The position numbers and the translations under genes were made by a program. Shown here in pieces: positions 1 through 13,300 of a DNA stretch of 64,000 nucleotides. Origin of the DNA: Nageia nagi (taxonomy: Eukaryota; Pinophyta); NCBI GenBank assembly GCA_050084985.1, contig JBITNC010000001.1, forward strand, positions 53,506,001-53,570,000, written 5' to 3'. The notes under the pieces are model-generated. The model searched no databases and had not been told where the DNA came from. It worked only from the letters and a program-made list of their open reading frames with translations. Position 1 is the first letter of the stretch, and each line of letters begins with the position of its first letter.

Positions 1-53
1 GACAACAGGTTGCATCCAATGAGAAAGAAAAATTCTATTTAACATAAATTGGC

Positions 54-1137
54 ATGTTAAACAAGCAGATACAGGAACTATAGGATGCTATCGAGTTATC
101 CAAATTGGCCAAGGTAGTGGAAGAAAGAGAAAAAGAGCTAAAGGAAAAAGGCATTGAGCTAACAATGAATAACGATAGGATAGAGGCCTTAGAGCTAGAA
201 ATAGATTCATTAAAAGCTTCTTTGAAGAATAAAAAAAATTGAATGCAAAACATTAGAACAAGAAAAGAAGCTTCAAGAGAACTTAAAGGCTTTACAATAT
301 GCTAGCACAAAGAAAGATGAAGATTTGAAGACCATGGCTGAAAATTTTGCTAAGGCAAAGTTTAAAGAGAAATTGAATATCCAAGATTAAACTTCTATCC
401 AACAGACAAAGGCATCGATGCTAACACAGTTTCTAGTTTATGCATTGAAGAACATTAAGCTAAGTTATTGGGATAAGGTTGTATCTATTTTAGATTTATT
501 ACATTTAGTTAGGGAGTATGTACTATGTTGTAAAAATTATATAGAGAAATATAAGGTTATTTTTTATAATAAGGGTAGAATAGTAAAAATATCTAGTGAG
601 AATTAGGAGATCATTAAGGTAATGAATCAAAAAGAAGTTACAGATACATGTACCGATGACTCTCATGAAATTGGTTTGGCTATGACACAAAAAGTGACTC
701 ATCTACATGAATTAATGCTTTGTATAAACAAATGTGTGAAGTCATTCATGGTGAAGATTAATATATTAAATAATGCCTTAAAGTTTTTTGTCAAAAATGA
801 GATGCATCCCTTGTATAAGGTGGATAACAATGTTTATATGCTTGATGAAATGAAAGCATTCAATGATAAAGTGCAAAAACCATATGATACCTTTACAAAT
901 TGTATGAAAACTAATTTTGAGTAAAAGTTGCTAAAATTTATCTAAGAGATGACCAAAGTGGAGAAGTGGGAAGCAAAACTGACCAAGATCAAGCCAAATA
1001 TCAATTTGAAGACCATTAATCAATTTATTTCTCTAGCTTTGCTCATCCAAGATGTTGATCTTTTAATGTATGTAGAGTGGTCTAAGACTTCCAATTTTTC
1101 CCAACGATGGGACAACTTGAGGTATATTTTTGTATAG
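54..1137 (+). pseudogene. Degenerate coiled-coil ORF, probably of transposon origin
   Basis: From an ATG at 54 the reading frame runs through a charged, heptad-like region rich in Glu, Lys and Leu (about 60-240). It then shifts frame near 238 and continues in one frame to 1137, broken only by a few stops (near 388, 604, 922 and 940). After the coiled-coil part the product becomes a Lys/Asn-rich segment without motifs I can name. The single surviving frame over 900 bases shows that it was once coding. I do not recognise the family. A gag-like or accessory ORF of an LTR retrotransposon is likely from the surroundings, but this is inference. The 5' end may lie outside the window. Confidence 0.4.
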
Positions 1138-2967
1138 ATTGATAGAAGTTTTTACAAAGTTTTACATTTTTGGTTCTAAGTTCAAAATTTGGCATTATAA
1201 ATGCATCAATTGATCACCAAAATGTATATCCATACATATTTGTAGAAATATAAGAAGAGTTTTATATGGGTATCCTCTATTTACATCCTTTACTATTTGT
1301 TAGAATATTTATACTTAGTCAATTTTAGACATCTTCTTAGTGTTTAATGTTGGCAAAGATATGATAGTATTGGTGTTCATAAAGTTTTTTGAAATGGTAC
1401 TATAATACATTAGTGCTAGGATTTAGTCATTTTGAGTATTTTCAATAGTGTTCAACTTTGGTGGGGAATCAAAAGTTTTTAGATGTTTGAACTTCATTGG
1501 AATGGCAATGGAATAATAGTGTTATACTTGGCCATTTTCTTATATTTTATAGAACATTTGATTTTGGCAGAGATCAAACAAAGTGGAGAGATTACATTTT
1601 GTTGGAAAAATGAGAAAATTATACAAGTTATTTTCTTTAGTTCTAGCCATGTTAGAGGTGATTCGATCATGTACTAGGGAGAATTTCAATCAACCACCTT
1701 AGATGTTTCAATTTTGAAGATCCAAGTTTCAACCATCCAGATCAAAGTATGGTTGAAGAAGTTTACTAGAATAGTTCATTTTACCTTTGAATTTAATTAT
1801 TATGAGTTCATCCAAATGCAAGTACCTGTACATATTTTTGTAATCCTAGAGAAGCATATTTTTATTCCAAGAATGTGATTTCAATTTCCATATTCAAGTT
1901 TCAAGCTCCAAACATAGAGGATTAGTCCAAATATTTGTAGATTGAAATCTAAGTTGTAAATCTTATCAGAGATGAAATTTGATACATTGTAAATTTCTAG
2001 ATAATTTGTTACAAGTATTTTATCTATTAGAATTTCTTATGTATTAGTTAGAAGATATTTTATAGAGTAAAACTATAAATATTATCTTTGTTGAAATAGA
2101 AGGGGTTATATATAGTAGATATTACTCTTATTTTGTACATGTGTCAATGATAATAGAATATAATTTGCTTCTTGATCTCTTAACTATGATCTATTTGTCA
2201 CTATTCTTAAATCATTATGTGATATATTTGTTTGCACTTCATGTACTATGAGAGATTATCAGTAGTTAATTTGTATCTGCAAAGTTCATGTAGGTTATTA
2301 TTACTTGGAGTGTCATCAATTATTTGGTGGCTACAAAATCAAACAATTTGACTAGCATAGATTATACTATAATGGATTCTTGTGATACTCTAAGTATTTG
2401 TTATTATTTATTTGCGCCCACGTACCTAGCATTTTAGATTTACTTTAGTCTCACAAGTTTGTTTTCTACACTCTTTGCTTTTACAATTCTTAATTTGACC
2501 TTGATAGGAACCAAACTTCTCTGGAGATGGATTTCTAGTAATAGAAATTATTCATCAAGATTATAGCTATGACTTTGATACATGGGCAAGTGTACAAATT
2601 ACAACATCTTAGCCAACAATTTGCTCAACATATTTATGATGACTTATAGTATGACTATAGGCTTATTTAACATGACTTATAGTATATTATTTGATTAGTT
2701 ATATATAACATTGGTTGATTCATATGTCATATATTGAAATGAATGTATGATGAATCTAACTGATCTTGTTTATGAGTTACTTGTAGCTTGTAGTTGTGCA
2801 GGTTAGCTACTTTGAGTATGCAGGCAAATGGAGGCTCATCATATCACCATAATGTTGAATGACTACTTGTACACTATAGTTATTTATGGTTGATGATTAT
2901 TATGTTGTAAACCATTTATTCAAATGGTTAAATGATTGAGTCTTGTTTAGAATATGAAGTATTATTG
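1138..2967. other. AT-rich stretch without a recognisable gene
   Basis: No ORF with a recognisable domain and no RNA gene is visible on either strand. The sequence reads like the decayed 3' region and LTR remnants of old elements. It ends at the left LTR of the Ty3/Tat element that starts at 2968. Confidence 0.5.
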
Positions 2968-5900
2968 TGATAGAATTTCACACCCCTTTGATTTTCATTA
3001 AACTAGTGTCACTAAGCCTGAAATCCCTTTGGTATCAATAGATATATGAAAACACCTGGCTATGCTCTTCTTTTTGAGCTAAAATTCTACATTCCATGTA
3101 ATATTTATACCCTTAATACCTAACAATGTGACCCTTTTAATGATTTCACTTAAGATTTTATCATTGCTCTTGAATGAACTCACCAATATTCCAATTCTAT
3201 TTATTTGTTTTAAAAAAATGGATATATCTTCAATAAAAACAACTTTAAAATAGCAAGTAGATCGGTTCTCTTATCTAAACATCAGGTACAAAGTCATACA
3301 TAAAAGAAATAATATTAAACATGAAAGGATATAGCATTCATACATTTATCCATTCAAATAATGTAACAGATAAAATTTTAAATGATAAGAGGAAAAACCA
3401 TAAAACATACAAATGATGTAACATTTGATAACTGGATCATAAAACATTCGCACATGATATAGGAATTAAACCAATAAAAGTATCACCATTTTGATTAATA
3501 TAAAACTTTATCCATAAAGTGCAACAATACTTGCTTGCACAATAAAAAGAGAATTACAATAACTCAAATGATATATGTTTTTGTTACAATACTTGTAACA
3601 AAAACATAAAATACTATCCTAAAATAACTACTCTATACTGGGCCTGCAAAAGTATCTATGATTTAAATAATCTACAACTTAGTGATTACTCTGTGACATG
3701 CAAAAATGGCTTGACTCAAAATGCATAAAAGATAAGGAATGAAAAAATAAATAAGATAAATGATTGAAAGAGCACAACACCATAATACCTTGCTAACTAA
3801 GTTGCAAAACTAGAGAAAGATCCTTTCTCCATCCTTCTCCTTTGATATTTTTAGAAGTATGAAGAATTTACAACAAATTGCTAGCTAATTGATTCTACTT
3901 CAAAAAAAAAAAAAATTTGCCACTCCTTTGACATGCTTAAGGTGTTTCTTTCATCATCTTAACTATCAGATCGAGAAGATTCCAGTTTGAAAGTTGCCTC
4001 TAGTAGTCGAATATTTCCATTTTGGTGTCATGAACTCATGCATTATTCCCACTAACCAATTTCTCCAAAAGTATTTATTTCTTACTCCAACACTTTCCTC
4101 ATAAGGCATGATGTTCTCTAGTGAAAAAGACTACAAATGATCAATGATACAATAATTTGACATCTTTCCTTTCTTCCTCTTTTTTTCAAAATTGCATTCA
4201 TCCCTAAAGGTTGATGTAAATAGGAATGAAAGTGACATGGGCTACGAAAGCACTATAACTTACATGTTGATGATACAAATTGAGCTTATGATGATAGTTG
4301 AGGCATTTTGCATGATTGTCGACACCAAATCTCACACTTAACTTTCAATCTAGGTTCTATATTTGCTTATCAATATTTTAACTTTGTCAAAACCTTCATC
4401 CTGATACCAAAATCTATTGTTGACACTTTCTCTTACATTTATTCTCTAATCTAGTATTAATATGTCTTTTTTCAGAACCTTGATTCACTATTATGGCCTT
4501 TGTCTTGATCATTTGCATCATATTGATCATTTAAGCTTCAATTTGATGCTTAAGTTCATATATAGTTACCTAAACTTACCTCCTTCTCCATAGTTGGTAC
4601 TTAAATTTACCTCTAATGAGTTTAAATATTTTTTAGAGTTTTGATAGTATTTACAAGTATCTAGAGTCAGATGGATGCATCAGAACTAAATACAAAATAA
4701 AATATATTGTTCTAGTAAAATTATTTGAACATGCTCAAATTAAATGGTTGAAACTTGAATTTCAAAATTGGAATACTGCATGTGGTTAGTTTGACTATGA
4801 TTCATCATGATGTGTGATTAGCCATCATCGATAGAACTTATGCTAAAGAAAATAAAGCTATTTGATTTCTCTATTATTTTGACATAATTTGGTTCATTCT
4901 ATTTTGTTGGATCTCTACCAAAATCAAATGCTCTTTATACTAACTTTGATATAATCCAGAGCTTGAAGTCTTGATCTAATAGTAGTAATTCTAGAATGCA
5001 AAAATACAGGTGGCAAAACCAAAGAGGTAATGGATGTTCATCTTTAGATAATTTCACACTGCAAAGTATTCTTTTGGTTGAATCCAAGATGCAAATATGA
5101 TAGCCTAATATCATCATCCTTTGGGCTAGGAATTCTATATTTTTTATTTAATTTTGCACTCTTAATCTGCTGTTGACATCATCACCCTTCAAACCATAGA
5201 AATTTGAGTGTTTTTCACTCTTGATTATCATTTTCTATCTCAAAACATATTTCAAACCTGAAATAGTATGAAATTTGACTTTGAAAGTTTGAAATTTATA
5301 TTTTTAACTTAATTCTGCACTCCAAAACCTACTTTATTGACTCAGCTCCTACCCTTCTGATTTACTTACTTTTTCACTTCAAAAGGGTATTTTAAATCTA
5401 GAAGGATTTCTTTTTACTTAAAAAAGTGAGTGCATGGCCTAGAATGGTTTGTATTTGGTTCAAAAATTCAAATTAATGCTCTAGAAGATCCATCATCAAT
5501 GAATCTACCACAAATTTGATAACTATTTCTAGCACAAGATACCACCACCATGATTGCTAGTAAGATAAATTATATACCTGGAGGGTCTTATATACATTAT
5601 GCGATTAATTTAATCCTTATGAGATGGATAAAAACCTTATTTGGATAAGCCAACCCTTGTGTGAAGAGAATAAAGCTTATGTAGATGAATAAAGTATTAA
5701 ATTATACCTTATGCAAGTAATATAAGCTTTATGCGATGAAATTTAGGGTTATGCAAATAGACTTAGTCTTATATAGACAAGTGATAGCTTATGCGAACAA
5801 GTCATAATGCCTTTCTAAACATTATAGGGCTTATGTAGGTGAAATAATGTTTATGTGGCCAAAATAACCCTTATGTGATGGAAGTGTTCCTTATGTAGTT

Positions 5901-6193
5901 AGCCCAAATAAGCCTTATATGGTCAAGATGAACTTTGTGTAGTGAAGATTAAGCTTATGTGGTGAAGATGAGCCTTATGTGATCAAGATAAGCCTTATGT
6001 GGTGTAAGCTTCCCTTATGCAAACAAGTAATTTGACCTTTTTTTAGGCTTCTAAAGGAAAAAATAAAACAAAATGATACCTACAAACTAGTTGATACAAT
6101 TTACAACATTATTAGAGCTATTTGGATTAGGTTTTTGGTGTAAATGTGAAAAATTATCTACAAAAATTGGGTACCTTTATAAGTGTGCTAACA
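2968..6193 (-). repeat. Left (3') LTR of the first Tat element
   Basis: This 3226-bp sequence is repeated in the same orientation at 10376-13489. Shared landmarks include the opening TTTCACACCCCTTTGATTTTC, a poly-A run near 3900/11270, a block of degenerate CTTATG repeats near the end and the terminal TGCTAACA. The two copies differ by many substitutions and small indels, so the insertion is old. No coding region is evident. Confidence 0.85.
5585..6030. repeat. Degenerate CTTATG minisatellite in the left LTR
   Basis: The hexamer CTTATG, usually followed by T or C and G, recurs about every 20-30 bases and is mixed with AAGATGAGC/AAGATAAGC-like units. The best-preserved units are at 5940-6005. 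The matching block in the other LTR is 12950-13330, so the array already existed when the element inserted. Confidence 0.6.
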
Positions 6194-6508
6194 TAGTCTC
6201 TAATTGGGAAAATTGTTGAATTAGTGAGGTAGTTGAGAACCATAGCTATCTCCAACATAATCAAAATTCCTAATCCTAATACCTTTCTACTCTAATTTGG
6301 TTCAAAACAAAAAGTTTTGACAACACTTCCAACCTATTACAAAAACCATATTTACAAACTTGTATGTACAAAAATAAGAAAAAATGCCTAAGATATCTTA
6401 ATTATGTGGATAGTACCTCTTGAGCCTTTGGCCATTGATTAGAAATAGTATTTGAAAACCATATATAATGCTCAACTTATAGGTATTACTTCCAACCATC
6501 TCAAAAAT

Positions 6509-6769
6509 CTAATAATGCCAAAGCCAATTTGTTTCCAATTTTTCTTTCTTTCTATGTTGAGTATTCCTTGGATCCCAATAAAGGACTATGTCATCTAAGA
6601 AGAATGGTTTTCCTTTAGTATTCTTGTTAAATTTTATTGTAGTATTCAAATCTTGATCTGTAAGTATGAAAAATACCTTTCTTTTGGTCTCTTGCAACTC
6701 TACCAGTTCATTCAATCCTTGTTGTAATGGATTGTAGTGTTCTTCTTCTTCAACCATGAGCTTTAGCAC
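6509..6769 (-). pseudogene. Integrase C-terminal fragment of the first Tat element
   Basis: The minus-strand ORF gives an 86-residue fragment with the usual order for the end of plant Ty3 integrases. An EEEEHYNPLQQGLNELVELQ-type helix comes first, then a basic stretch, then a 'D-x-V-L-Y-W-D-x-R' strand. The preceding zinc-binding and catalytic core parts are not detectable between here and 6985. This is a relic of pol and not a functional enzyme. Confidence 0.7.
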
Positions 6770-6984
6770 CCTTTATTCAACATGCAATGGAAGTAAATCT
6801 CCTTGTCCATTTATTAGTTCAAACAATGATTATCCTATCCCCTTTTTTAGTGGAATGATATGAGTACATACATTGGTGTCAAAAGTTCTAAGCTCACTAT
6901 AGTCCTAAGCATAGACATCCTTATTTTTCTTTAAGAGTTTTGAGTATATATCTAGCCATTTTATCTCTATATTAGAATTGATTT

Positions 6985-7215
6985 TTAATTTTTGATTTCC
7001 TTTGCTATTCCAACACTTATGTGGATGGATTTCTTGTATATCATGGGCATAGGCTCTTTAAAATCATCATAGAGGGATTCTAAACTCACCAAAACTCTAG
7101 GGATAGAGTTGGTTTTAAGTTGCACCACTTCCTTAGGAGCACCAATATGATCAATTAACATCTCTTCACTCTCCTCATCACAAATAAGGTTTTCAAATTG
7201 AGCCAGAACTTGCAT
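6985..7215 (-). pseudogene. Pol linker between archaeal-type RNase H and integrase
   Basis: The 76-residue reading frame contains VVQLKTNSIPRVLVSLESLY. This resembles the 'LQLKxNxIPxGLVxLExLFD' linker found in Tat-type polyproteins between the second RNase H and integrase. It lies in the expected position, downstream of the RNase H relic at 7345-7720. The assignment rests on this short motif and on context. Confidence 0.5.
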
Positions 7216-7344
7216 GAAGTCTTTGATCTGGATATTATCCTAAAAAATTTATAAATAAATAATATTATTAGGTATAAAAGGATTATGCACACACACTACA
7301 CTATGATAATTTAAGAATGTTTGATCTATGTCAGGGTTTTCTCC

Positions 7345-7720
7345 TCAAGATGCAATTATGGCTAATATGAATTCCCTATGATTCAACTCTTTAGGCACTA
7401 AAGAAATATTAAATGATAAAAAATTTTCAATCTCATAAAGAATAAGCCTTTTGTACGGATTCAACCTTGGGTGTTTGGCCTTATATATACCTCTGACATG
7501 TTTAATGATCATCTCAACATTATCAAATACTTACAAATGTTGTATCCCCAACTTGTTTGCATTTCTTAGATCAATAAGCAAAGCTTCATATTTTGCAATG
7601 TTGTTTGTATAAAGAAATTCCAACTTATATGGAATACCAAGATAAGAGCCTCTAATGTCTTGCAATAAAATACCAACACCCTGACCATACTAAGACTTTG
7701 CTCCATCAAAGTATAAAGTT
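7345..7720 (-). pseudogene. Archaeal-type RNase H domain relic (RVT_3-like)
   Basis: Minus-strand translation, with an internal stop, gives 'LYFDGAKS-x-YGQGVGILL' followed by 'YTNNIAKYEALLIDL' and later 'GIYKAKHPRLNPY'. These are the hallmarks of the second RNase H of Tat elements: the DG of the first active-site strand, and the TNN-x-A-x-YEAL helix whose Glu is catalytic. It follows the protease region almost directly, so RT and the first RNase H have been lost. Stops rule out function. Confidence 0.7.
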
Positions 7721-7815
7721 TATAATGTATTTTGTAATAAATCTTTAGTATTATGGTCAGCTTGGACTATGATCTCATGAGGAATATACTAAGGAAGTTC
7801 ATCTTGTAAAATGAT

Positions 7816-8532
7816 CTAGTCTTGATCTTGTATTTCAGGAGAATGCCATAAGGTATAAATATCATGGCCATGATCACAAGATAGAACTAAGGCTTTAGTG
7901 ACATAGTTAATTGGAATACCTTCTTGATGTTGAACTTTGAATGCCACTCTATTACAAGGTTCTTTATACAATCTCTCTATCATACCATCATGCATGGGTA
8001 TAGTGGCAAAAGACCAATCCAATTGTATGGTTCCTCCCAAGGTGCTACCAAAATATCTTAACAATAGGATAGAAAAGTAAGGTTTGAAATCTAGAATTAC
8101 CAATTCTATGAGCATTCTCTTTGAAGTGAATTTATCTAAATAGATAGGAACATCTTTAACCACTCCAAGAGTTTTCACATATCTATTATCCATGATAGAC
8201 ATAGGTGGGAAATCAATAGTGCAAGTAAATCCTAGTACATCAGATACCCTTTTTGGCATGGCAATGACTTTAGCTCAAGATTCTAGTAGACAATTGTGAA
8301 TATAATAATTATAGTCATTATCATCATACCTAAGAGTGAGATAAAATGGTTTAATCCTAATGGGATCATCATTGTTAACAATATTAGCATGAGTCTGAAG
8401 ATATTGTGAGAGAGTTTCATCTAGGAACTCAAATTGCTTACATAACTGATTCCTATACTTTGGAATTATCATAAGCTCTTTAATGAGAACTGACACTTTG
8501 AGCTTCATAATCTCACTTCCTAGATCAAACAC
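7816..8532 (-). pseudogene. Retroviral-type aspartic protease region of the first Tat element
   Basis: Two consecutive minus-strand frames cover this region. The upstream one (8532-8275) contains a 'KVSVLIKELMIIPKYRNQL' helix and ends with a degraded 'NCLLES' string. The downstream one (8259-7816) has 'VKTLGVVKDVPIYLDKFT' and 'GGTIQLDWSFATIP', which match the fold after the active site in plant Ty3 proteases. The frame break between them includes a stop. Retained motifs support the family call; the enzyme is dead. Confidence 0.7.
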
Positions 8533-10340
8533 AGTCTTCTTAGTCTCTCTAATCTTCTTTTCTTTAGGATTTTATTCATCTATTTGCAATGGTTTAGCTT
8601 GAGAAATAGATGGAGAGTTTTCCTTTTGGACTAAGGAAGATTGAAAATGAGGTTTAGGGATATTGGCACTATCTTGAGGGATAGCATAATTATCTAATTA
8701 TTTCTTAGCATACTCTTTTATTGGCTTGTATAGAATCTCCCTATTTCTAAGCCTAGAGATGTTTACATCAACTTTTGGTTTAGTAACCATCTTTTTGTTC
8801 TTAGGGAGTAACACTGCAAGCAACTCTTGTTTCATTTTTATGATAGATGGATTGGTACCTATAGTATACTAAATGAGAAAATTTTGAGTAGTATCCATAT
8901 CCTCTTGAAAAATTAACTCATTATTCTCATCATGAACAATCCAAATGTAGTTTACTTTAGGCTCCTCTTTTGCAACTTCTTACTCTTGTTCTAACATTTG
9001 GCTCAAATAGATACCATATTGCTCAGGATTATGAGGCATTTCACAAACATGATAGTAGTAAGAAGCTATTTGACTTATGCTTACATTAGGAAAAGTATTG
9101 GGTACAACATTCACATCTTTCTGTGTCTCTTTGTGTTTCATGTTTGCTTCCCAAGGTGCATTAATAAATATTTTGAAAGGAATCTTGTCATCATTCTTGC
9201 TTTAGAAAGCTTTATGTTTATTGGGTTGATTTTATGGATAATATAGTCTTAATATTGTTGAGGTTTCTCTCTTTTCATATGATACATTCTATTATTCATG
9301 CTAGAGATTATATCTAAGACCTATTTATACATCTTAGTAGATGGTTGGGCTCTTTTGAAGTTGGAGAAGGAGTAATCTTAGCCCTCTTGGGTTTCCTTTA
9401 AGCTATAGGCTCTAAGTAATATGGATTTAGTTTTCCAACTCCTATCATGTCCTTCTCAATCTCTAATACTGCATTCTTGCAAAGTCTAAGCTCTCCAATT
9501 TCTTAGCATATATCTTATGTCACCAAGAAAGGCTTGGTTGTAATGCATAATGGCTTGCACATTATTAGGCCTAGCATAAGTTTATAGTTTATTTGCAAGC
9601 TTAATAAATCTCTAATTAAATTTATCGATTGATTCATTCTCTTTCTTCTTGATTGTTGCTAACTCAGTCAAGATCAACTGTTAATTCTTCTTTTTCCCAT
9701 ACTTAGTTAAGAATAATTCCTCCATCTTATCACAAGAAGATTTTGAACTAGAAGGTAAAGCTTAAATCCATTCCCTAACATATTTACTCAAAATATGATA
9801 AAATATTTTAAGTGCTTCATCCTCATGCTTAACATTAAGGATGTTTACAGCCTAAATAAATAGTTTAATATGTTCCTCTTCAATCACTACATTATTACCC
9901 ACAAAGATAGGAAATGTTGTACCATTTTATCAGGGAGCTCATTTGGTAGATTCCACTAAGTAAAGTCAAAAGCTCTATATATACCAATCCTCAATCTATT
10001 AGCCATTAGAAGGTTCTTATTAAGGTTTGATTGGAATACATACATATTTGGTATAATAGGTGACTAAATAGGTGGGGTGGAACCTATAGGAGTAGAAGAA
10101 GAAGCAACTCCTATAGTATTATTCAAATTTAAGTGAGTAAGTTGTTGAGTATATACCTTTATTCTTAATAGTAATTTTGGATTGGATACTTCTAAGAACA
10201 AAGGGGAGTCCTAGCTCCTAGTATTGGCCACTTTGAACACTTACTTAGCAACCAACATATCCAGATTTGCTAGTACCATTCTTGATACAAACATTTTTGG
10301 GTTCTTTTATTATTCCAAGAAGAAACATTTGATAGAAAAA
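8533..10340 (-). pseudogene. Degenerate gag and gag-pol linker of the first Tat element
   Basis: Minus-strand translation gives scattered coding-like runs broken by many stops. Between protease and gag is a Lys/Pro-rich linker ('KPKVDVNISRLRNREILYKP'). Further upstream, at about 9250-10300, there are gag-like helical segments starting 'NLLMANRLRIGIYRAFDF'. The position directly after the 5' LTR and primer-binding site fits gag. No zinc knuckle could be found. Confidence 0.5.
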
Positions 10341-10348
10341 TAATTCCT

Positions 10349-10368
10349 CCCTAAAAATGGCACCAAAA
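10349..10368 (-). other. Primer-binding site of the first Tat element
   Basis: Read on the minus strand the site is TTTTGGTGCCATTTTTAGGG. It is a mutated form of the TTTGGCGCCGTTGCCGGGG class of plant Ty3 primer sites, and lies 7 bases from the LTR. It fixes the element's orientation as minus. Confidence 0.6.
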
Positions 10369-10375
10369 TCTATCA

Positions 10376-13300
10376 TGACATAATTTCACACCCCTTTGAT
10401 TTTCATCAAACTAGTGTTACTAAGCATGAAATCCCCCTGGTATCAATAGATATATGAGAACACCTAGCTATGCTCTCCTTTTTGGGATAAAATTCCACAT
10501 CCCATGGACTATTTGTACCCTTAATGCCTAGGAATGTACCCCTTTAATGAGTTCACTTAAATTTTTGTCATTTCTCTTGAATGAACTCACTAGTATTCCT
10601 ATTCTATTTGTTTTGTTTAAAAGAAAAATGGACTTATCTTCAAGAAAAACAACCTTAAAATAGCAAGTAGATTAGTGATCTTATCTAGACATTAGGTATA
10701 GATTCATACATAATAGAAAGAAAATTGAATATGAAAGGATATATCATTCATATATTTTTTCATTCAAATAATGTAACAGATAAAATTTTTAATGCTAAGA
10801 GGAACAACCATCAAACATTCAAATGATGTAACATCTATTAAGTGGAACATAAAGCATTCATACATGACATGGGAATTAAACCAGCAAAAGTATCACCATT
10901 TTCATTAATATCCATAAAGTGCAGCAATACTTTCTTGCACAAAAAAAAGAGAATTAAACTCAAATGATATTTGTTTATGTTGAAATACTTGTAATAAAAA
11001 TATAAAATATTATCCTAGAACAACTACTTTGTACTAGGCCTACAAAAGTATCTATGATTTAAACAATCTGCAACTTGGTGATTACCCTATGATAAGCAAA
11101 AATGGCTTAACTCAGAATGTGTAGAAGATATAGGATGAAAAATAAAGAAGATAAATGATTGAAAGAGCACACCGACAAAATACCTTGCTAACTAAGTTGC
11201 AAAACTAGAGAAAGATCCTTTCCCCGTCCTTCTTCTTTTGTATTTATAGAAGCTAATTAATTCTATTTCAAAAAAAAAAAAATTGCTATTACTTTTTTTA
11301 AATGCTTAAGGTGTCTCTTTCATCACCTTAATTGTTAGATTGAGAAGATTCTAGTTTGAAAGCTACCTCTACTAGTTGAATATTTCCATCTTGTTGTCAT
11401 GAACTCATGTGCTATTCCCATTAACTAATTTCTCTACAAGGATTTATTTCTTACTCCAACACTTTCCTCATAAGGCATGATATACTCCTATGAAAATAAT
11501 TACAAATAATCAATGATACAGTAATTTGACATATGTGCTTTCTTACACTTTTTTTAGAATTGCATTCATCTCCAAAGGCTGATGTAGATAGGACTAAAAG
11601 TAACATGGGCTATGAAAGCACTATAACTTGCATGTTGATGATATAAATTGAGCTTAAGACAATAGTTGAAGTATTTTGCATGATTTTTGACACCAAATAT
11701 CACACTTAACTTTCAACTTGGGTTCTATATTTGGTTGTTGGTATTTTAAATTTATTAAAACCTTCATCTTGGTACCAATACTTTATCTTATATTTACACT
11801 CTAATCTGATATCAAGATATCTTTTTTTGGAACCTTGATTCACTATTTTGGCCTTTCTCTTTATCAATGGAACCAGATTGATCATTTAAGGTTTAGTTTG
11901 ATGCTTAAGTTCATTTACCAATACCTAGACTTACCTCCTTCTCTGTGGTCAACACTTAAATTTACCTCTAATGAGTTTAAATATTTTTCCAAAGTTTTGG
12001 TACTATTACAGGTATCTAGATTTTAATGGACTTATCAAAACCAAATATAGAAGAAAACATATTATTTCAATGGAATTATTTGAACATGCTTTGAATGGAA
12101 TGGCTAGAACTTGAATTTTAAAATTACAATACTTCATGTGGTTAATTTGATCATGATTCACCATGATGTGTGATTAAACACTATGGGAAGGACTTGTGCT
12201 AAAGAGAATGAAGCTATTTGATTTCTTTGCTATTTTGATATAATTTGGTCTTCTCCATTCTATCAAATCTCTAAAAAAATCAAATGCTCTTTGTATTGGC
12301 TTTGATATAATCCAGAGCTTGAAGTCTTGATTTAATAGTAGTAATTCTAAAATGCAAAAAGAAACATGGAAAGACCAAAGAGGTAGTGTATGTTCATATT
12401 CTATATAATTTCACACTACAAAATATTCTTTTGGTTGAATCTAGGATGTGTATTTGATAGTTTGATGTCATCATCCTCTGAACTATAGATTCTGCATGTT
12501 TGACTCAATTTCGCACTCTAGATCCACCTGTTAATGTCATCACCCTTCAAACTACAAAAATTTGGCTTTTTTCACTCCAAATTATTAGTTTTCTTATCTC
12601 ATCATATGTGTCAAGGCCCAAAATATTGCATGATTTGACTCTAGAATTTTGGAATTTGTATTTTTAGCTTAATTTTGCACTCTAGAATTTGCTTTATTAA
12701 CTCAACTCCTTTGGACTATGGATTTACTTTATTTTGACTCCAAAAAAGGTATTTTAACTCTAGAATGGTATTCTTTTACTTTGAAAGGTGAGTGAATGTA
12801 CTAGATGGTTTGGGTTTGGTTTGAAACTTCAAATTGACACTCCAAGAGATCCATCACTGACAAACCTACCACAAAATTGATAACTATTTTTGACACCAAG
12901 TACCACCACCATGACTATCATTAAGATAAATTATAGACCTAGTGGACTTATATACATTATGTGATTAATTTAACCCTTATGTGATGGATAAAACCCTTAT
13001 GTGGACAAGCTAACCCTTATGCGAAGAGAATAAAGCTTATGTAGATGAATAAAATATTAAATTATACCTTATGCAAGTAATATAAGCTTTATACAGTGAA
13101 ATTTAGGATTATGCAAACAAACTTGGTTTTATGTAGATAAGTTGATAAAGCCTTTGCAAAGTTTATAGGGATTATGTAGGTGAAATAGTGCTTATGTGGC
13201 CAAAATAAGCCTTATGCAGTCAAGATGAACCTTATACAATGGAGATAAAGCTTATGCCATGAAGATGAGCCTTTTGCAATCAAGATAAGCCTTACGTGAT

